From assembly GCF_000283155.1 (NCBI RefSeq), contig NW_004454156.1, positions 32,447,830 through 32,511,829 on the forward strand: a DNA stretch of 64,000 nt, written 5' to 3'. Shown here piece by piece: positions 41,276-51,964 of this stretch. This stretch comes from Ceratotherium simum simum. Lineage: Eukaryota > Chordata > Mammalia > Perissodactyla > Rhinocerotidae. The notes below the pieces were generated by a model, which was not told the origin of the DNA, searched no databases, and saw only the letters and a list, made by a program, of their open reading frames with translations. The translations under genes were made by a program, and so were the position numbers. Every line of letters starts with the position of its first letter. Position 1 is the first letter of the stretch.

Positions 41276-41565
41276 GATTTCTGCAGATTCCTAGTGAGCT
41301 GCCTCTCCCTCTATGTCCTTCTATGAAACTTATCCCAGCCTTCATTTTCCACAAAAATCCAATAACACAACCACTGTGGTCTCTGCTGGTCAGTTATCTT
41401 CTCATCCCTCTCACGAAGGGGAAGCAGATTAAGAAAAAGAGAGACTAAGAGAGAGAGAGAGAGACAGACGGAGAGAGGGAGGGATGAGGATGGGAGAGGA
41501 GGGAAAATAAAACTCACTTTCCCTGTAGAGCCACTTCATTTCTGGCTTTGGCTCCTAGCAAGATC
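41276..41565. other. unique sequence with (GA)n run
   Basis: AGAGAGAGAGAGAGAGACAG and neighbours form a GA-rich tract at about 41431-41487. The remainder is unassigned. Confidence 0.6.
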
Positions 41566-41569
41566 TACG

Positions 41570-41785
41570 ATCTCCAACATAGTAGCCATGAGCCACAGTG
41601 GCTACTGAACACTTGAAATGTGGCTTGTCTGATTTGCATTGTGCTACAAAAGTAAAATAGGCACCAGATTTCAAAGACTTAGTATGAAATAAAGAATATA
41701 AAATATCTCAATAATTTTTAAATATATTTTGGTTATACTGACCTAAAATAAATACAACATATTATTAAAATTAATTTCAGCTATT
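41570..41785 (+). mobile_element. hAT-type DNA transposon, left part
   Basis: AGTAGCCATGAGCCACAGTGGCTACTGAACACTTGAAATGTGGC, GATTTCAAAGACTTAGTATG and TATTATTAAAATTAATTTCAGC are typical of a longer relative of the MITEs at 11444 and 30818. It is interrupted at 41795 by an ERE. Confidence 0.8.
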
Positions 41786-41794
41786 TCTTTTTAC

Positions 41795-41986
41795 ATTTTT
41801 TTCCCTTTGGTGAGGAAGATTGGCCCTGAGCTAACACCTGTGCCCATCTTCCTTTATTTTGTATATGGGATGCCTCTACAGCACGGCTTGATGAGCGGTA
41901 TATGGGTCCGGGCTCAGGATCCGAACTCACGAACCCTGCAGCACCAGAGTGCGCAAACTTAACCACTACGCCACCAGGCCAGCCCC
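41795..41986 (-). mobile_element. ERE-type SINE inside hAT element
   Basis: On the minus strand the head GGGGCTGGCCTGGTGGCG lies at 41969-41986 and the B-box near 41925; a single 3' module (GGCCCTGAGCTAACACCTGTGCC on the plus strand) lies near 41822. The flanks TTCTTTTTAC (41785-41794) and CTCTTTTTAC (41986-41995) are the target duplication. Confidence 0.9.
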
Positions 41987-42074
41987 TCTTTTTACTTTTT
42001 TTTAATACAGTTACTGGAAATTTTTAAATTACACACACGGCCTGTATTGTATTTCTACTGGGAAGTGCTGTTCC
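41987..42074 (+). mobile_element. hAT-type DNA transposon, right part
   Basis: AATACAGTTACTGGAAATTTTTAAATTACACACACGGCC .. TTTCTACTGGGAAGTGCTG continues the element from 41785 to its terminal repeat. Confidence 0.8.
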
Positions 42075-42129
42075 AGCTTATCAAGGTATTTTCCTATACA
42101 AAGGCAGTTCCCTCCTTCAAAGGAATTTT

Positions 42130-42310
42130 TATCCCAGTTATTAAGATAAATGTTTCATCTCAATGCACAAATACATTTTAGACAATATTTCACGGATGTA
42201 GAAACTACACGTGGGAGTGATGACGTGACCTGCCTAAGGTGGAGTGGCTAACAAATGACGGAGCCAGAATCTGACCCCAGCTCCAACCAGATGCTGAGCT
42301 GAGCTCTTCC
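42130..42310 (-). repeat. MIR SINE, antisense, diverged
   Basis: ATTTCACGGATGTAGAAACTACACG .. GGAGTGGCTAACAAATGACGGAGCCAGAATCTGACCCC. Confidence 0.72.
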
Positions 42311-42655
42311 CAGTACTCCACACTAACTCACCTATGTCTCTAAATCTGCTCCTCAAAACAGCAGCCTCTCCACCCCATCATTCCAGGAAAGAATGAAGAA
42401 CTAACATTCAATTACTTGCCACCAGGATCACCAATGGGTGGCTGTGTTTTCAAGGATGAGTAAGACTGTGTGATACCTCAAGGGGAGACATGGCTTAAAC
42501 AAGATGTGGGTGAACATTTGCAGAGATAAAATCAGGATGCGTGATATTCCGATACCTTTAACACCTGGCCCTAAGTGACAATCCAGAGTCTTAGCTCCTT
42601 CTTATGCAGGGCACACTCAAAGAACCCAGGATACCTCAGGGCTCTAACTGCTGCA
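42311..42655. other. unique sequence, no gene seen
   Basis: No recognised repeat or exon. Confidence 0.4.
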
Positions 42656-42659
42656 GGAT

Positions 42660-42870
42660 GAGTCACCATGAGCCAACCACACTATGCCTTATGTGAACTA
42701 AGAATGGATCCTCCCAATACCCCACCCCACGAGACATGGATTCTTTATGCCCATTTTACAGATGAGAAAACTAACTCATGCGAAGGCTCCGTGATTTGTC
42801 CAGTCACCCAGCTAGTAAGTGGCAGAGCTAGAATTCAAACCTAGTCTCTACTTAACGACTACAAACCCAC
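42660..42870 (-). repeat. MIR SINE, antisense
   Basis: CCCATTTTACAGATGAGAAAACTAACTCATG and CCCAGCTAGTAAGTGGCAGAGCTAGAATTCAAACC are very clear. Confidence 0.92.
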
Positions 42871-42879
42871 CCTTTGTCT

Positions 42880-43215
42880 TACCCAGCCTTGGCTCCTGCA
42901 GCCTGCTGTGCTAGAATGCCCTTTTCCACCAGCAGGTCTGGCTCAAACCACCTGTTCTGTAAAGTCAATACTGCTCTCTCTCTTTTCATAAAACCAACCA
43001 CCCCTTCCCTTGGTCACCCATGAACATTAAACGTCATCTATCCCGTACTTACGACAAAGTGTGAGAATTCACTGCTCATTTGTCTGTTACCTCCACAACA
43101 ATCAGCCTCTTGGTAGGAGAAGCTGTGCGTCATCCATATACGTATCTTCAGTTCCGGGCACGGTATCAGGCACATAGGAATTACTCAACAAATATCTGCC
43201 GATTGAATGAAATAA
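42880..43215 (+). repeat. L2 LINE 3' region
   Basis: GAATGCCCTTTTCCACCAGCAGG, CACTGCTCATTTGTCTGTTACC, GGCACGGTATCAGGCACATAGG and the end ACTCAACAAATATCTGCCGATTGAATG. Confidence 0.78.
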
Positions 43216-43570
43216 TCAACCAACCACCCCATCTTGACATGCTGTTTTTTGTCCTGAGAACCTTTTCCCAACCAGCCTCCCTTTTCTGCATTCCAATGTT
43301 CCTCCCCACGGGTGGCTTCTCCACCCATCTGTTTGCATGGAGGGAGGCCAAGGGCATCGCTTTCGACTGTAGCTTGGTAACACCAATTGTCACCTCTCCA
43401 CTTTTCTTAATTGCTAGGTTAATCAAGCACTCCAAATTGTGCCCACCCGAGCTAACAGGAAAGCATTTCTGGATGCCCAAGAAGACAGGTTTAAACTGCA
43501 GCAAAAGACAGAATCTCACAGCCTTTTGGACCCTGCATGACTGCCACGTTTTTCAGAATATTTGGGTCTG
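43216..43570. other. repeat-poor block
   Basis: No transposon recognised. GGTAACACCAATTGTCACC and CTTAATTGCTAGGTTAATCAAGC (43375-43430) are AT-core motifs of the homeodomain kind. A 163-codon plus frame (43080-43571) starts inside the preceding L2 and a 112-codon minus frame overlaps, so a protein is unlikely. Confidence 0.35.
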
Positions 43571-45130
43571 AGTCAGATCAGATGGAAGAATGGTCTTGAC
43601 CAAAATCTCAGCCATCCACGACTTCCCCACCATCCTGGACCTGAAGATCACACTCCTGCCTCTTCCCTGTGGCCTGGGCCACCCTCCCTGACTTACCAGC
43701 CACATCCTGGTCGCTCCCGTGAAGCGGAGCTGCCCCATCCCATTCAAGTTTCCCTTTGGGCAAGTTTTACCAAACCTCCCAGACATAACAGGTGAAGATG
43801 TTTTCACAGGAACCTTCAGCTAGATCTTACTTTCAAATTCTGGAAAAATTTTTCATTCGGATGTTTCTGTCCCCTCTGCATCTCTTACTTGGGACACAGG
43901 TATTGATACAACTACATTCCTCTCCCTCACACATGTCCGCTCCGTACCACGTGGGCAGTAAACACACAAGCAGGGGGACAGAAGAAGGAGGGAAAGGTTT
44001 TCTGTATATGTCAATGTACTTTTTAGACTTGTGATTGCAAAGAATAAACGTTATCCTTCCAAACTGTCCCCTCCTACTTTACGAGTAGTGCTTTTTTCTC
44101 GTTCGATAAAGATGCCACAGAGGCCACCGGCTGACTTGCGATGACATTCCCTGACAGGCTCCCATATGGAGAGTCTAACATTCCAGACGCCCTCCCATGT
44201 ACCAGGTTTCCAGAAGCACAGTTCCAAGCCCCCCGGGGGGCCCTGTGCCAAGTCACTAGGCGGAGTCACCTCCGGCTCCTGAATGAGCAAGCGGAGAATT
44301 CCAAGGGAAGGTGAGCATCTGTGTGGGAAGGCTGATCTAAGCTTCACCACCTAGAGAGGAATTTGAGAACTGAAGGTAAAACAATTAGGATTATTCTCAA
44401 GTGTCTCAAACATGGGTAATAAATGACCACTTTTAAAGAGCAGACGGAAGCTGGTTAAAAAGCACAGGTTTTCTTTTATGAAAACATGTTTCAACTGCTA
44501 ATGATCACATCATTAGCAGCTCCCTCTCCTCAGACATAATGAAGGGAGACCCACGGATCCCATTTTGAAGAAGACCCATCTACAGAGTCTATTTCACCAA
44601 GGTCAAGCCCTGAGGGTTAGGGAAACAAGAAACAATGTATCATTACAAGGGGTTAAAGGAGCAGTTCATGAAATAGCCCCAGGTCCAGTGATCCCTCTCC
44701 CATGTATGAACATGTCAACACTGACACCTGGGGCTTGCTCTCCAGGACACTAGCTAGGCTGATGCTGCAAAAGCCCTCAGGACAGTAACAACCAGGAGGG
44801 ACAGATGATACGGAAGAAAAGTCTCCCACAACACATTCGTAGAGTAGGTGCTAATACCAGCAAGACCACACCAGCCCCACACCAGCAAGACCACCTCTGT
44901 CCTTCAATACTCCTTGTCCTTCTACTTAATGAAAAAGACCAGCGAGCTAGAGCAAACGAAATGCCTGTGTCTAAAGCCGGCCCAACTTCTGTCCAGATCT
45001 ATCCAAGAGGCTACCACTTCTGCCCCCAGCTGTCATGAAGGGGCCATGGGGGATGCACAGGCAAGCCAGGAGGCTTCCCAGAAGGCGTACTGTTAAAGCT
45101 TAGGAAAAACACCCAGGGTGACATTCAGCA
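43571..45130. other. unique sequence, no gene seen
   Basis: About 1.5 kb without a clear repeat. ACCAGCAAGACCAC occurs twice near 44857 and 44881. Several frames of 60-99 codons on both strands lack domains. Confidence 0.4.
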
Positions 45131-45735
45131 TGGAAAGCAACAGCTCTCTCATCAGTAAAGCCGGAACAGCAATGCTGACCTCTGTCATATAAAGTAACTA
45201 ACGACGGTCAATAACACTTCGCAAACAGAAGTCCCACACGATCTACAGAGCAATAAAATGCACACAATTACCTCTCTCCAGTATTTCTAGTAAACTCCTG
45301 AGGTTTGATCTTGGGACAACAGTTGCACATTCTCTGCTTACATAACTGAGCAGAAATTTTGATTTTCTTTCATTGTTCTTCAACTTTCTTTGCTAGGATT
45401 ACCTTGAACTCCAAGAGCCCCGAATTATGGGGATTTCAACAGACTGATGGAGCATTCTTTCCATTCATCCCTCCATAATCTGATTTTCCTCACACTGGAC
45501 CACAAATCACCGGCCTCTGCACACATCTACGGAGGCCATGAGATATGACACACAGCTGGATGAATTACCGTGAAAATGGGAAAACTCGTCACCTTGGGCC
45601 CCAGTTTCTGAATCAACAGCACAAGAAGGCTGGGTGGGAACATCTCTAAAGATCTCCTCAGCTGCCAATACGGAGGAGCTTGTGCAGCCGGAAGTTCCTG
45701 TCTTCCTTATGTTTCAGTCTCAGCACCTTCAGACC
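45131..45735. other. unique sequence, no gene seen
   Basis: Weak MIR-like wording at 45150-45200 (TCTCATCAGTAAAGCCGG). Otherwise unassigned. Confidence 0.4.
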
Positions 45736-45739
45736 CTTT

Positions 45740-45870
45740 CCGCACAAGCACCCAGTGAAGTAGGTATTATCTCCATTGCAAAGCTGAGAAAATTAAAATT
45801 TAATAAGAGTATGTAACTCACCCAGGATCACAGGGGCTATGAGCAACAGACCCAGAATCAACTATTTCTC
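45740..45870 (-). repeat. MIR SINE, antisense
   Basis: GAAGTAGGTATTATCTCCATTGCAAAGCTGAG .. GTAACTCACCCAGGATCACAGG. Confidence 0.82.
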
Positions 45871-45874
45871 AACG

Positions 45875-46555
45875 CCTTCCATCACTGTCACCCTGGCCCT
45901 AGTCACCCTCATCTCCTGTCTGAATTACAGCAAGCCCCTCCTACATGGTCTTCCTGCCTCCATCTTTGCTGCCTATGGGCAATCCTCAACACAGGAATGA
46001 CCTAGTAACCCTGATAAATAGTGGACTCATGCCAATCTTCCAGTGGCTCCCAGCCCACAAGGTCCTGAACAACCGGGCCTCCATTCCTCTCTGACCTCAT
46101 CCCCTACTACTTTCCTCCATGCTCCCTCCCTTCCAGCCACATGAAATCCTTGTAGTCTCTCAATTGGCTATTGAGAAATGGCCTCAGGGCCTTTGCACTT
46201 ACCCCAGCTCTTTCTCCAGGCATCTTATGACTCATTCCTCCACTTTTTCCGATAATTTGCTCAAATCCCCTTCTCTGAGAATCCCTTCCTGACCAACTTA
46301 AACCTGGAAACTCCACCCCACACACACACACCCAACCTCCCTGTCTCCCATCTGTGCTTCCTTTTTCTTTGTGGTACTTATCACCACAGGAGACTCAGTA
46401 TGTATTACTTCTTTGGTTTGTTAGTCGGTCTTCCTCAACTATAATATAAGCTTCCTGAGAACAGGGACTTCTATCATCAGGGTTACTAACAGACCCACAG
46501 CCCTTGGAGCAGCGCCTCACACTCAGTAGTACTCAATAAATATCTATGTGCTGAA
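45875..46555 (+). repeat. L2 LINE, longest copy in the window
   Basis: From CACCCTCATCTCCTGTCTGAATTACAGC through CTTCCAGTGGCTCCCAGC, CAGGGCCTTTGCACTTACCCC, GAGAATCCCTTCCTGACC and CTTCCTGAGAACAGGGACTTC to AGTACTCAATAAATATCTATGTG. This is the C-terminal end of the L2 reverse-transcriptase ORF plus 3' UTR, with stops throughout. A CA run sits at 46319-46332. Confidence 0.94.
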
Positions 46556-46559
46556 CCAA

Positions 46560-46725
46560 AAACAGCAAAGGTCTGAGTGCAGGTCCGCCGTAGGGTGGTC
46601 TCTGCTCAGCACACCACCTCTCTAATCCTCGAGTAGAGTGTACGCCCCATGAGGGCAGGAACTGACCTCTCACAATCAGCCTCAGTCAACACTGAGTTCC
46701 TCCACTTACTACTCATAACCGAGCG
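46560..46725 (+). repeat. second L2 3' fragment
   Basis: GTACGCCCCATGAGGGCAGGAACTGACC (46640-46667) is L2 3' UTR wording directly after the previous copy. Confidence 0.55.
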
Positions 46726-47884
46726 CCCCCCCAGGCTGCTGGAAACACTGAACTTTAAAGCACTCGTGTATTTGCAAAGAACATGGCCCTGGTCACTGTA
46801 GGTGGGGCCTCTCTCCTCTGACAGCCTTAAAGCGTGTGCTCATCACACACAGCTATTGTTCGGGGTGAGTCGGCCTGGGAGAAGCCACCCACTTATCCAA
46901 CCGCACATCTCTTCTGAGGCCCTAATACCGTGCCAGGCCACGCACAGGGCCTGACACGGGAGGGCACGTGCTACATCCAGGCAACTGTGAGTTTGGCTGG
47001 GATGTCACAAGCAAGCAAGGAATCAGTCAGTGGGAGGCTGGGCAAGGCCAGATGGGGGAGGCCCAGAAAGGCGAGATGCCACTGTCCCACAGAGCTGCCA
47101 GATTCTCGAGGTCACTGCTTACACTGCTGAGGGCTGGCAAGCCTTTGATTTGCCCGCCCAAAGAAGGGAGGCCTCCCACCTCCTGCAAATCACCGTCTTA
47201 GTGGCACACACGTCCTGACTCCAAAAGCCCACCCTCGCCTCCAAGGGACGATGACAGCAGCACCTTGAGGTTTCCAGACTGCTCAAACCAACCTCCTTCC
47301 TGTTCTCTGAAGCCTGAGCTCCCTGCCGCTTCTAAGACGCCTGCCAAACATAAAGCAGAGTCACCCTGAGCCCGAGATGGCACCAACCGCACGTGCATTT
47401 GTGAGTCTCTCCACAGAAGGAAAAGTTTTAGTAAAAGGGCAGGTAAGACCTTCGGGGCACCATGAATCATAAGTGGAATGTGGGTGAGTGCCAAGCTGGG
47501 CAGTTTTCAAAAGATAGCTCCTTTCATCCTAAAGCTCTGATTAAACATCCGTAGCCCCATTTTACCCCAGCTGAGGCTCCGATGGTAAGAAGGAATCCAC
47601 CAGAGCCAGAAATTGACAGCACTTGCATTCAAACCCAGTTTGTGCGGCACAAGGGTGTGGGGCTCCACAAGCAACACTGCCTTTCATGCAACCAAACAGT
47701 CTCTCCCTTTTTAAGTTGCTGAAAATATCATTAAGTTGCTCCTGAGCCACTTTATCACAAGCTGGGATCCTGGGTGACCGTGTGCCAAGGGGTGCAGATG
47801 ACATCCCAGACTTGAGCCCAGGAGCACAGTGGGAGGCAGACACTCTTCCTTTAGATGACCAAATGACATGGTGGAGGTAACAGG
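46726..47884. other. repeat-poor sequence, no gene seen
   Basis: Over 1.1 kb without a confident repeat. Frames of 62-116 codons on both strands overlap each other. A weak MIR B-box (CATTCAAACCCAGTTTG) lies at 47626. Confidence 0.4.
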
Positions 47885-48085
47885 ACCTCGAAGTCCTAAG
47901 CCTCAAATTCAAATCAATCCTTTGAAGCCTCAGTCTACTCCTCTGTGAAATGGGGCTGTTTATCCCATATCAACATCACACGGTTGCGGTAAGGATCTTG
48001 TGATATTTATTGAGAGAGCACTAAAAGCACTGTTGATGTGCTTTGTGATCCTGTACAAGGCTGTTAAAATCAAGTGACAATTATG
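47885..48085 (+). repeat. MIR SINE
   Basis: GCCTCAGTCTACTCCTCTGTGAAATGGGGCTG and CACGGTTGCGGTAAGGATCTTG. Confidence 0.82.
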
Positions 48086-48089
48086 ATGA

Positions 48090-48655
48090 AATCTAGTGAG
48101 TAACGCCCATGAAGAGACTGAGCTTTAGGTGTAAACAGCTCAGCTCACCTCCAGGAGTGAGTGTGGCTTCACCTGAGCTCCGACTTCCTACTCCCCCCGC
48201 CCCCCGCGCAAGCCTGAGGCTCTCCAGTTATACAAGACATGAATGCAGCCCTTGGAATGACCCTTCAGGAGACACCAAACCCAAAAAGGGTGGCACTGAA
48301 TTACAAACTCCCCCGCCCCCCCAGCATCTCAGGTAAGTAAGTAGCCAAGGTGAGCTGCAGGCTGTGTCCCTCTTCCTGGATCCACTGGACACCGGCCCAG
48401 GGCCATCCTCCCCCTAGTGCTCAGCAAGGACACAGTAACCCAGTACATTTCTACTTCCCTCTTTCCTTCACCTCAGAGCTCGCGCATTCCCCCTTAGGCA
48501 ATCTCTCCTCCACAACGTTCTTTAAACTGGAGTGACAGGGGGCCACTTGTATAGAAAAGAAGTTAGCAGGGAACCCTAGTTTTGGCTTAAATCATTTTTA
48601 TTCCAATGGTATTTAAGCACTAAAAAATGTAAAACATTAAAATAAAAAAGTTATT
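48090..48655. other. unique sequence, no gene seen
   Basis: C-rich runs CCCCCCGCCCCCCGCGC (48195-48211) and CCCCCGCCCCCCC (48309-48321) stand out; no repeat family or exon recognised. Confidence 0.4.
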
Positions 48656-48659
48656 TAAA

Positions 48660-49000
48660 TAACTTTATCGAGTGCTAAGCACTGCAGGATACAGGGGTGA
48701 GGACAATAACAAAAAGACACCCCCTACCCTCAGGAAGCTTCCAGTCCAGCTATTAACCAAAGAAAGAAATGAAGCAAAACATCCCACAGAAGCCGTAAAA
48801 ATCAACTGGGAAAAATGCCCCAAAGATCTTTAAAAATGCAGACGGCAAGCTGTGACCTGGGCAAGGTGGCGGGAGAAGGCTGAGGAAGTGGTAAGTATGA
48901 GGGCGAGGTGAGGGCAGGAGTTATCCTGGATGGGGCGGCGAAGGAGAACAGAATTCCAAGCCAAGAGAAGAGCATGAACGTCGAATGAGGGGCACGCGCA
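48660..49000 (-). repeat. L2 LINE, antisense
   Basis: CGAGTGCTAAGCACTGCAGGATACAGGGGTGAGG, CCTCAGGAAGCTTCCAGTCC and CAGAATTCCAAGCCAAGAGAAGAGCATG. Confidence 0.78.
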
Positions 49001-49104
49001 GGACTTGTGGCTCTAAAACAACCTTGAAAGCAAAACAAACTTAAAAGGTACCTCTTTTTTCCCAAGTTCAACACCAAAACACGTTTAAATTAACTTAATG
49101 TGAT

Positions 49105-49348
49105 TTGTTGTTTGTGCCGTCAAGTCGATTCCGACTCCTCGCGCCCCTGTGGACAGCAGAGCGGAACCCTGCCCAGTCTTTTTGCCCCATCCTCTCACCT
49201 TCCGGCGCTACATCAGACGATGCTCTGCTGCTGTTCGTAGGGTTTTCATGGCCAATTTTTTCAGAAGTGGGTGGCCAGGTCATGCTTCCTAGTCTAAGTC
49301 TGGAAGCTCCGCTGAAACCTGTCCACCATGGGTGACCCTGCTGGTATA
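49105..49348 (+). mobile_element. RTE/BovB-type non-autonomous element
   Basis: TTTGTGCCGTCAAGTCGATTCCGACTCCTCGCG opens it. TCCGGCGCTACATCAGACGATGCTCTGCTGCTGTTCG, then GGTTTTCATGGCCAATTTTTTC and GAAACCTGTCCACCATGGGTGACCCTGCTGG, form its 3' part. The head resembles the GTGCCGTCGAGTCG-type start of RTE-linked SINEs and the end resembles the 3' end of mammalian RTE LINEs, with the coding body missing. This fits a non-autonomous element mobilised by an RTE (BovB-like) LINE. Only the family-level call is secure. Confidence 0.7.
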
Positions 49349-49904
49349 ACCAATGCTATTTCCCAGAACCTAAACCACCACCTTACTGAGGAAGTATGGC
49401 TCACTCTGCTCAAGCCAGCCAGGTTCTTTTGAGGTTGGTGGCCCCCAACCTTGTGCTTTCTCCATGTTGGAAACACTGTGGAACCACCCGGATGCCCCCT
49501 TCACACAGTAAGCCCCCTCTGTCCTTCCTTCATTAGCTTTCCTCAATTGAGGAGGTGTCATTTGGTGCCAAAGCAATGACTCACTGGTGTAAATCCAGGA
49601 CCCGTATTCAGTTATAAGTGGTCATGCAGATCACCTAGAAGATACTTACATTAATTTGAGATGACATCAAAACATCAATTTAAAAAAATGTCTCAGAACA
49701 CCTGCAAGCCCATGAAGGACCACTGTTTGCAAAACAAACTTCTAGTGAATTGCCTTCTTTCCTTCCATTTTGTCAAAATCTTCTATACTCTTCAAAAAAC
49801 CCCTCCGTGCTGCATTTTCAACTGCCTCTCCATTTTCCTTCCAATCCAAGAAATGACGTGTGGATGGTGGATAAATGTAATACAATGCTTGTGCTCACAG
49901 ATGG
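49349..49904. other. unique sequence, no gene seen
   Basis: No recognised repeat. Frames of 60-129 codons lack domains and run into the MIR that follows. Confidence 0.4.
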
Positions 49905-50115
49905 GGGTGAGGAAGTGGCTACCATTTATGGAGCCCCTCCTACCTATAAAGCACCTTCAAACATATCCTCACACAAGACTCACAACAGTCTTGAAAAATC
50001 TCTCATCCATTTCAGAGATGAGAAAACTGGTGGTGTTTTCAGCCACTTAGTCAGCCACACCTTTAGTCAAGGGCCCGATTTCAATCGAGGGCTGCCTGAC
50101 ACTAAAGCTTGAGCT
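49905..50115 (-). repeat. MIR SINE, antisense
   Basis: GTGGCTACCATTTATGGAGCCCC, CCTCACACAAGACTCACAACAGTC, CATTTCAGAGATGAGAAAACTGG and CAGCCACTTAGTCAGCC. Confidence 0.82.
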
Positions 50116-50600
50116 TCCTGCAGGACCCCACCTCTTCCTCCCAAAGAAAACCCTATCCTTTGACATGCAGTTCGGCACAGTAAACAACAGGTACCATCTG
50201 CCTCTAAAATGCTTACCGAGCTCCCTTTGGAAGCACCGTGGTTCTCCTTTTAATTACGTGAGCTTTTCCTCAAGCCCCTTCGTTCAATATAAACGGAAAA
50301 GATTCTTATTCAATTATATTGTCCTCTTGTTTTAATTGTCAGGCTTGCAAGTGTAGCTGTCTGGCGATTTTCGTGGCCCAGGTCCAGGAATGCAGGCCCC
50401 TCCTGGGCCAGGCAGACTTCTGTGCGTCGATCAGCATTCCTTCGGACCACGTGACATCTTTTTCAACGGGAGAAAAGAAAACGTCTCCTTTGGAGGCCAT
50501 CCATTCATAAGTTTGAGATTTTGGAGCTGGAATAACACATATTTGGAAACCTTGCAAAATGGTTTCCTTAAATAAACTTTTTTTTCTTGGGCCCCTCTGA
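50116..50600. other. repeat-poor block, candidate conserved noncoding element
   Basis: No transposon seen. Notable words are TTTTAATTACGTGAGC (50249), GTTTTAATTGTCAGG (50329), GCGTCGATCAGC (50424) and a CACGTG E-box at 50448-50453 (GGACCACGTGACATC). Frames of 60-72 codons are present on both strands. Regulatory role inferred only. Confidence 0.35.
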
Positions 50601-50834
50601 AGTTCTAGCCGAGGCAGAAGTCAGGCTCTTCTCAAATAGTTCAATCAACTCATGTCAACACCGTTTACTGAGAACATTCAACGTGGGGAGGCGGGCTCTG
50701 GGCCTGGTATTTCCTAAGGGTCCCACAGGGACTCACCACTAGGGAGGAAAGGACCCCGCCCACACTCACGGCTGCATAAAATGCCAGCGTGACAACTCAA
50801 GCTGCTAGTGTTGCCACAAGAGGACGGGATCATT
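50601..50834. other. unique sequence
   Basis: Nothing recognised. Confidence 0.4.
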
Positions 50835-50849
50835 TGAACTGGGTCTCAC

Positions 50850-51091
50850 TTTTTTTTTTTGTGAGGAGATCAGCCCTGAGCTAACATCCATTGCCAATCC
50901 TCCTCTTTTTGCTGAGGAAGACTGGCCCTGGGCTAACATCTGTGCCCATCTTCCTCTACTTGACACGGGACGCCGCCACAGCATGGCCTGACAAGCGGTG
51001 CATCAGTCCGCGCCCGGCATCTGAACCCGTGAACCCCTGGCTGCTGAAGCAGAACACGTGAACTTAACCGCTACGCCACCAGGCTGGCCCC
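50850..51091 (-). mobile_element. ERE-type SINE
   Basis: Read on the minus strand: head GGGGCCAGCCTGGTGGCG at 51074-51091, then B-box, a GCTGTGGCGGCGTCCC middle, two 3' modules and the A tail (T run 50849-50860). TGAACTGGGTCT is repeated exactly at 50835-50846 and 51092-51103. Confidence 0.94.
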
Positions 51092-51165
51092 TGAACTGGG
51101 TCTTGAGTGGAGAGTGGTCTTGAGTGACCAGAAGATAAAAGAGGAGAGAAATGAACAGAAATAGA

Positions 51166-51480
51166 CTCATTCATTCGATATTTACTGAGTGCTCAATGTG
51201 GAAAAGGTATGATGCTAAGTGCCAGAAATAGTGTGTTCCAGGAAAACAGACAGGGTCCCCGCCCCTGGGGACTCCCAGTGCACCCTCACAGGATAAACAG
51301 ACGATCAACACGTAGGCAAACAGGTTACCAGCCACGGCAGTGCTGAAAGGGAAGCCCCCAGGGGCCTGCCACATACGAGCTCGGAACCAGGCCGGGAAAC
51401 GAGCCTTCCCAGCCCAGCAGACCCACTGGTTCCTTAGGATGGGAGAGAACAACGGTGGTCAGCTCTGCAGAGAAGAGGAA
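51166..51480 (-). repeat. L2 LINE 3' region, antisense
   Basis: CATTCATTCGATATTTACTGAGTGCTCAATG .. GAAAACAGACAGGGTCCCCGCCCC .. GATAAACAGACGATCAAC. Confidence 0.85.
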
Positions 51481-51660
51481 AAAGAAAACAGTTTTTTTTT
51501 TTTTTTTTAATTAACCTGTACAACTCCAGAATGTGGATTTTATCCCTATTCCAGAGATGAGGAAACTGAGGCTCCCAAAGCTGTTAAGGAATTTCACCAG
51601 AATCTCACAGGTAAATGCTGAAGCCAGGATTCAAATTTGGGTCAAGTTGAGAGTCATCAG
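51481..51660 (-). repeat. T run and MIR (antisense)
   Basis: A T18 tract at about 51492-51509 is followed by CCTATTCCAGAGATGAGGAAACTGAGGC .. GCCAGGATTCAAATTTGGG. Confidence 0.82.
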
Positions 51661-51960
51661 TAAACAGTCTCAAAAACCTAGAGGTTTGGGCTACCATGGG
51701 CTATTTCAAATTTATTTTATATCTGAAGAATTCCCAGATCTATTCAAGAGGATCATTATCTTGGTGATAAGCCAGACTTATTAGGCAATAAGTTGTTCAG
51801 GACAAAGTAGGTCATAATTCCTTTTGTTGTGCTGCCTCAGTTTCCCTAAAGGGACAAGCACTAGGGAAGCTAGAAACAAAGAGGTTATGAGACCACAGAG
51901 ACTCACGTTTTCGTAGCTTTATTGGTAACAGAGGCTCAGAAGGTTCCCTGCCAGCGCCTC
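51661..51960. other. unique sequence
   Basis: Nothing recognised. Confidence 0.4.
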
Positions 51961-51964
51961 CCTC

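Noticed and set aside
43080..43571. 163-codon plus-strand frame
   Set aside because: The first third is L2 3' sequence; the rest has no recognisable protein feature and a minus frame overlaps it.
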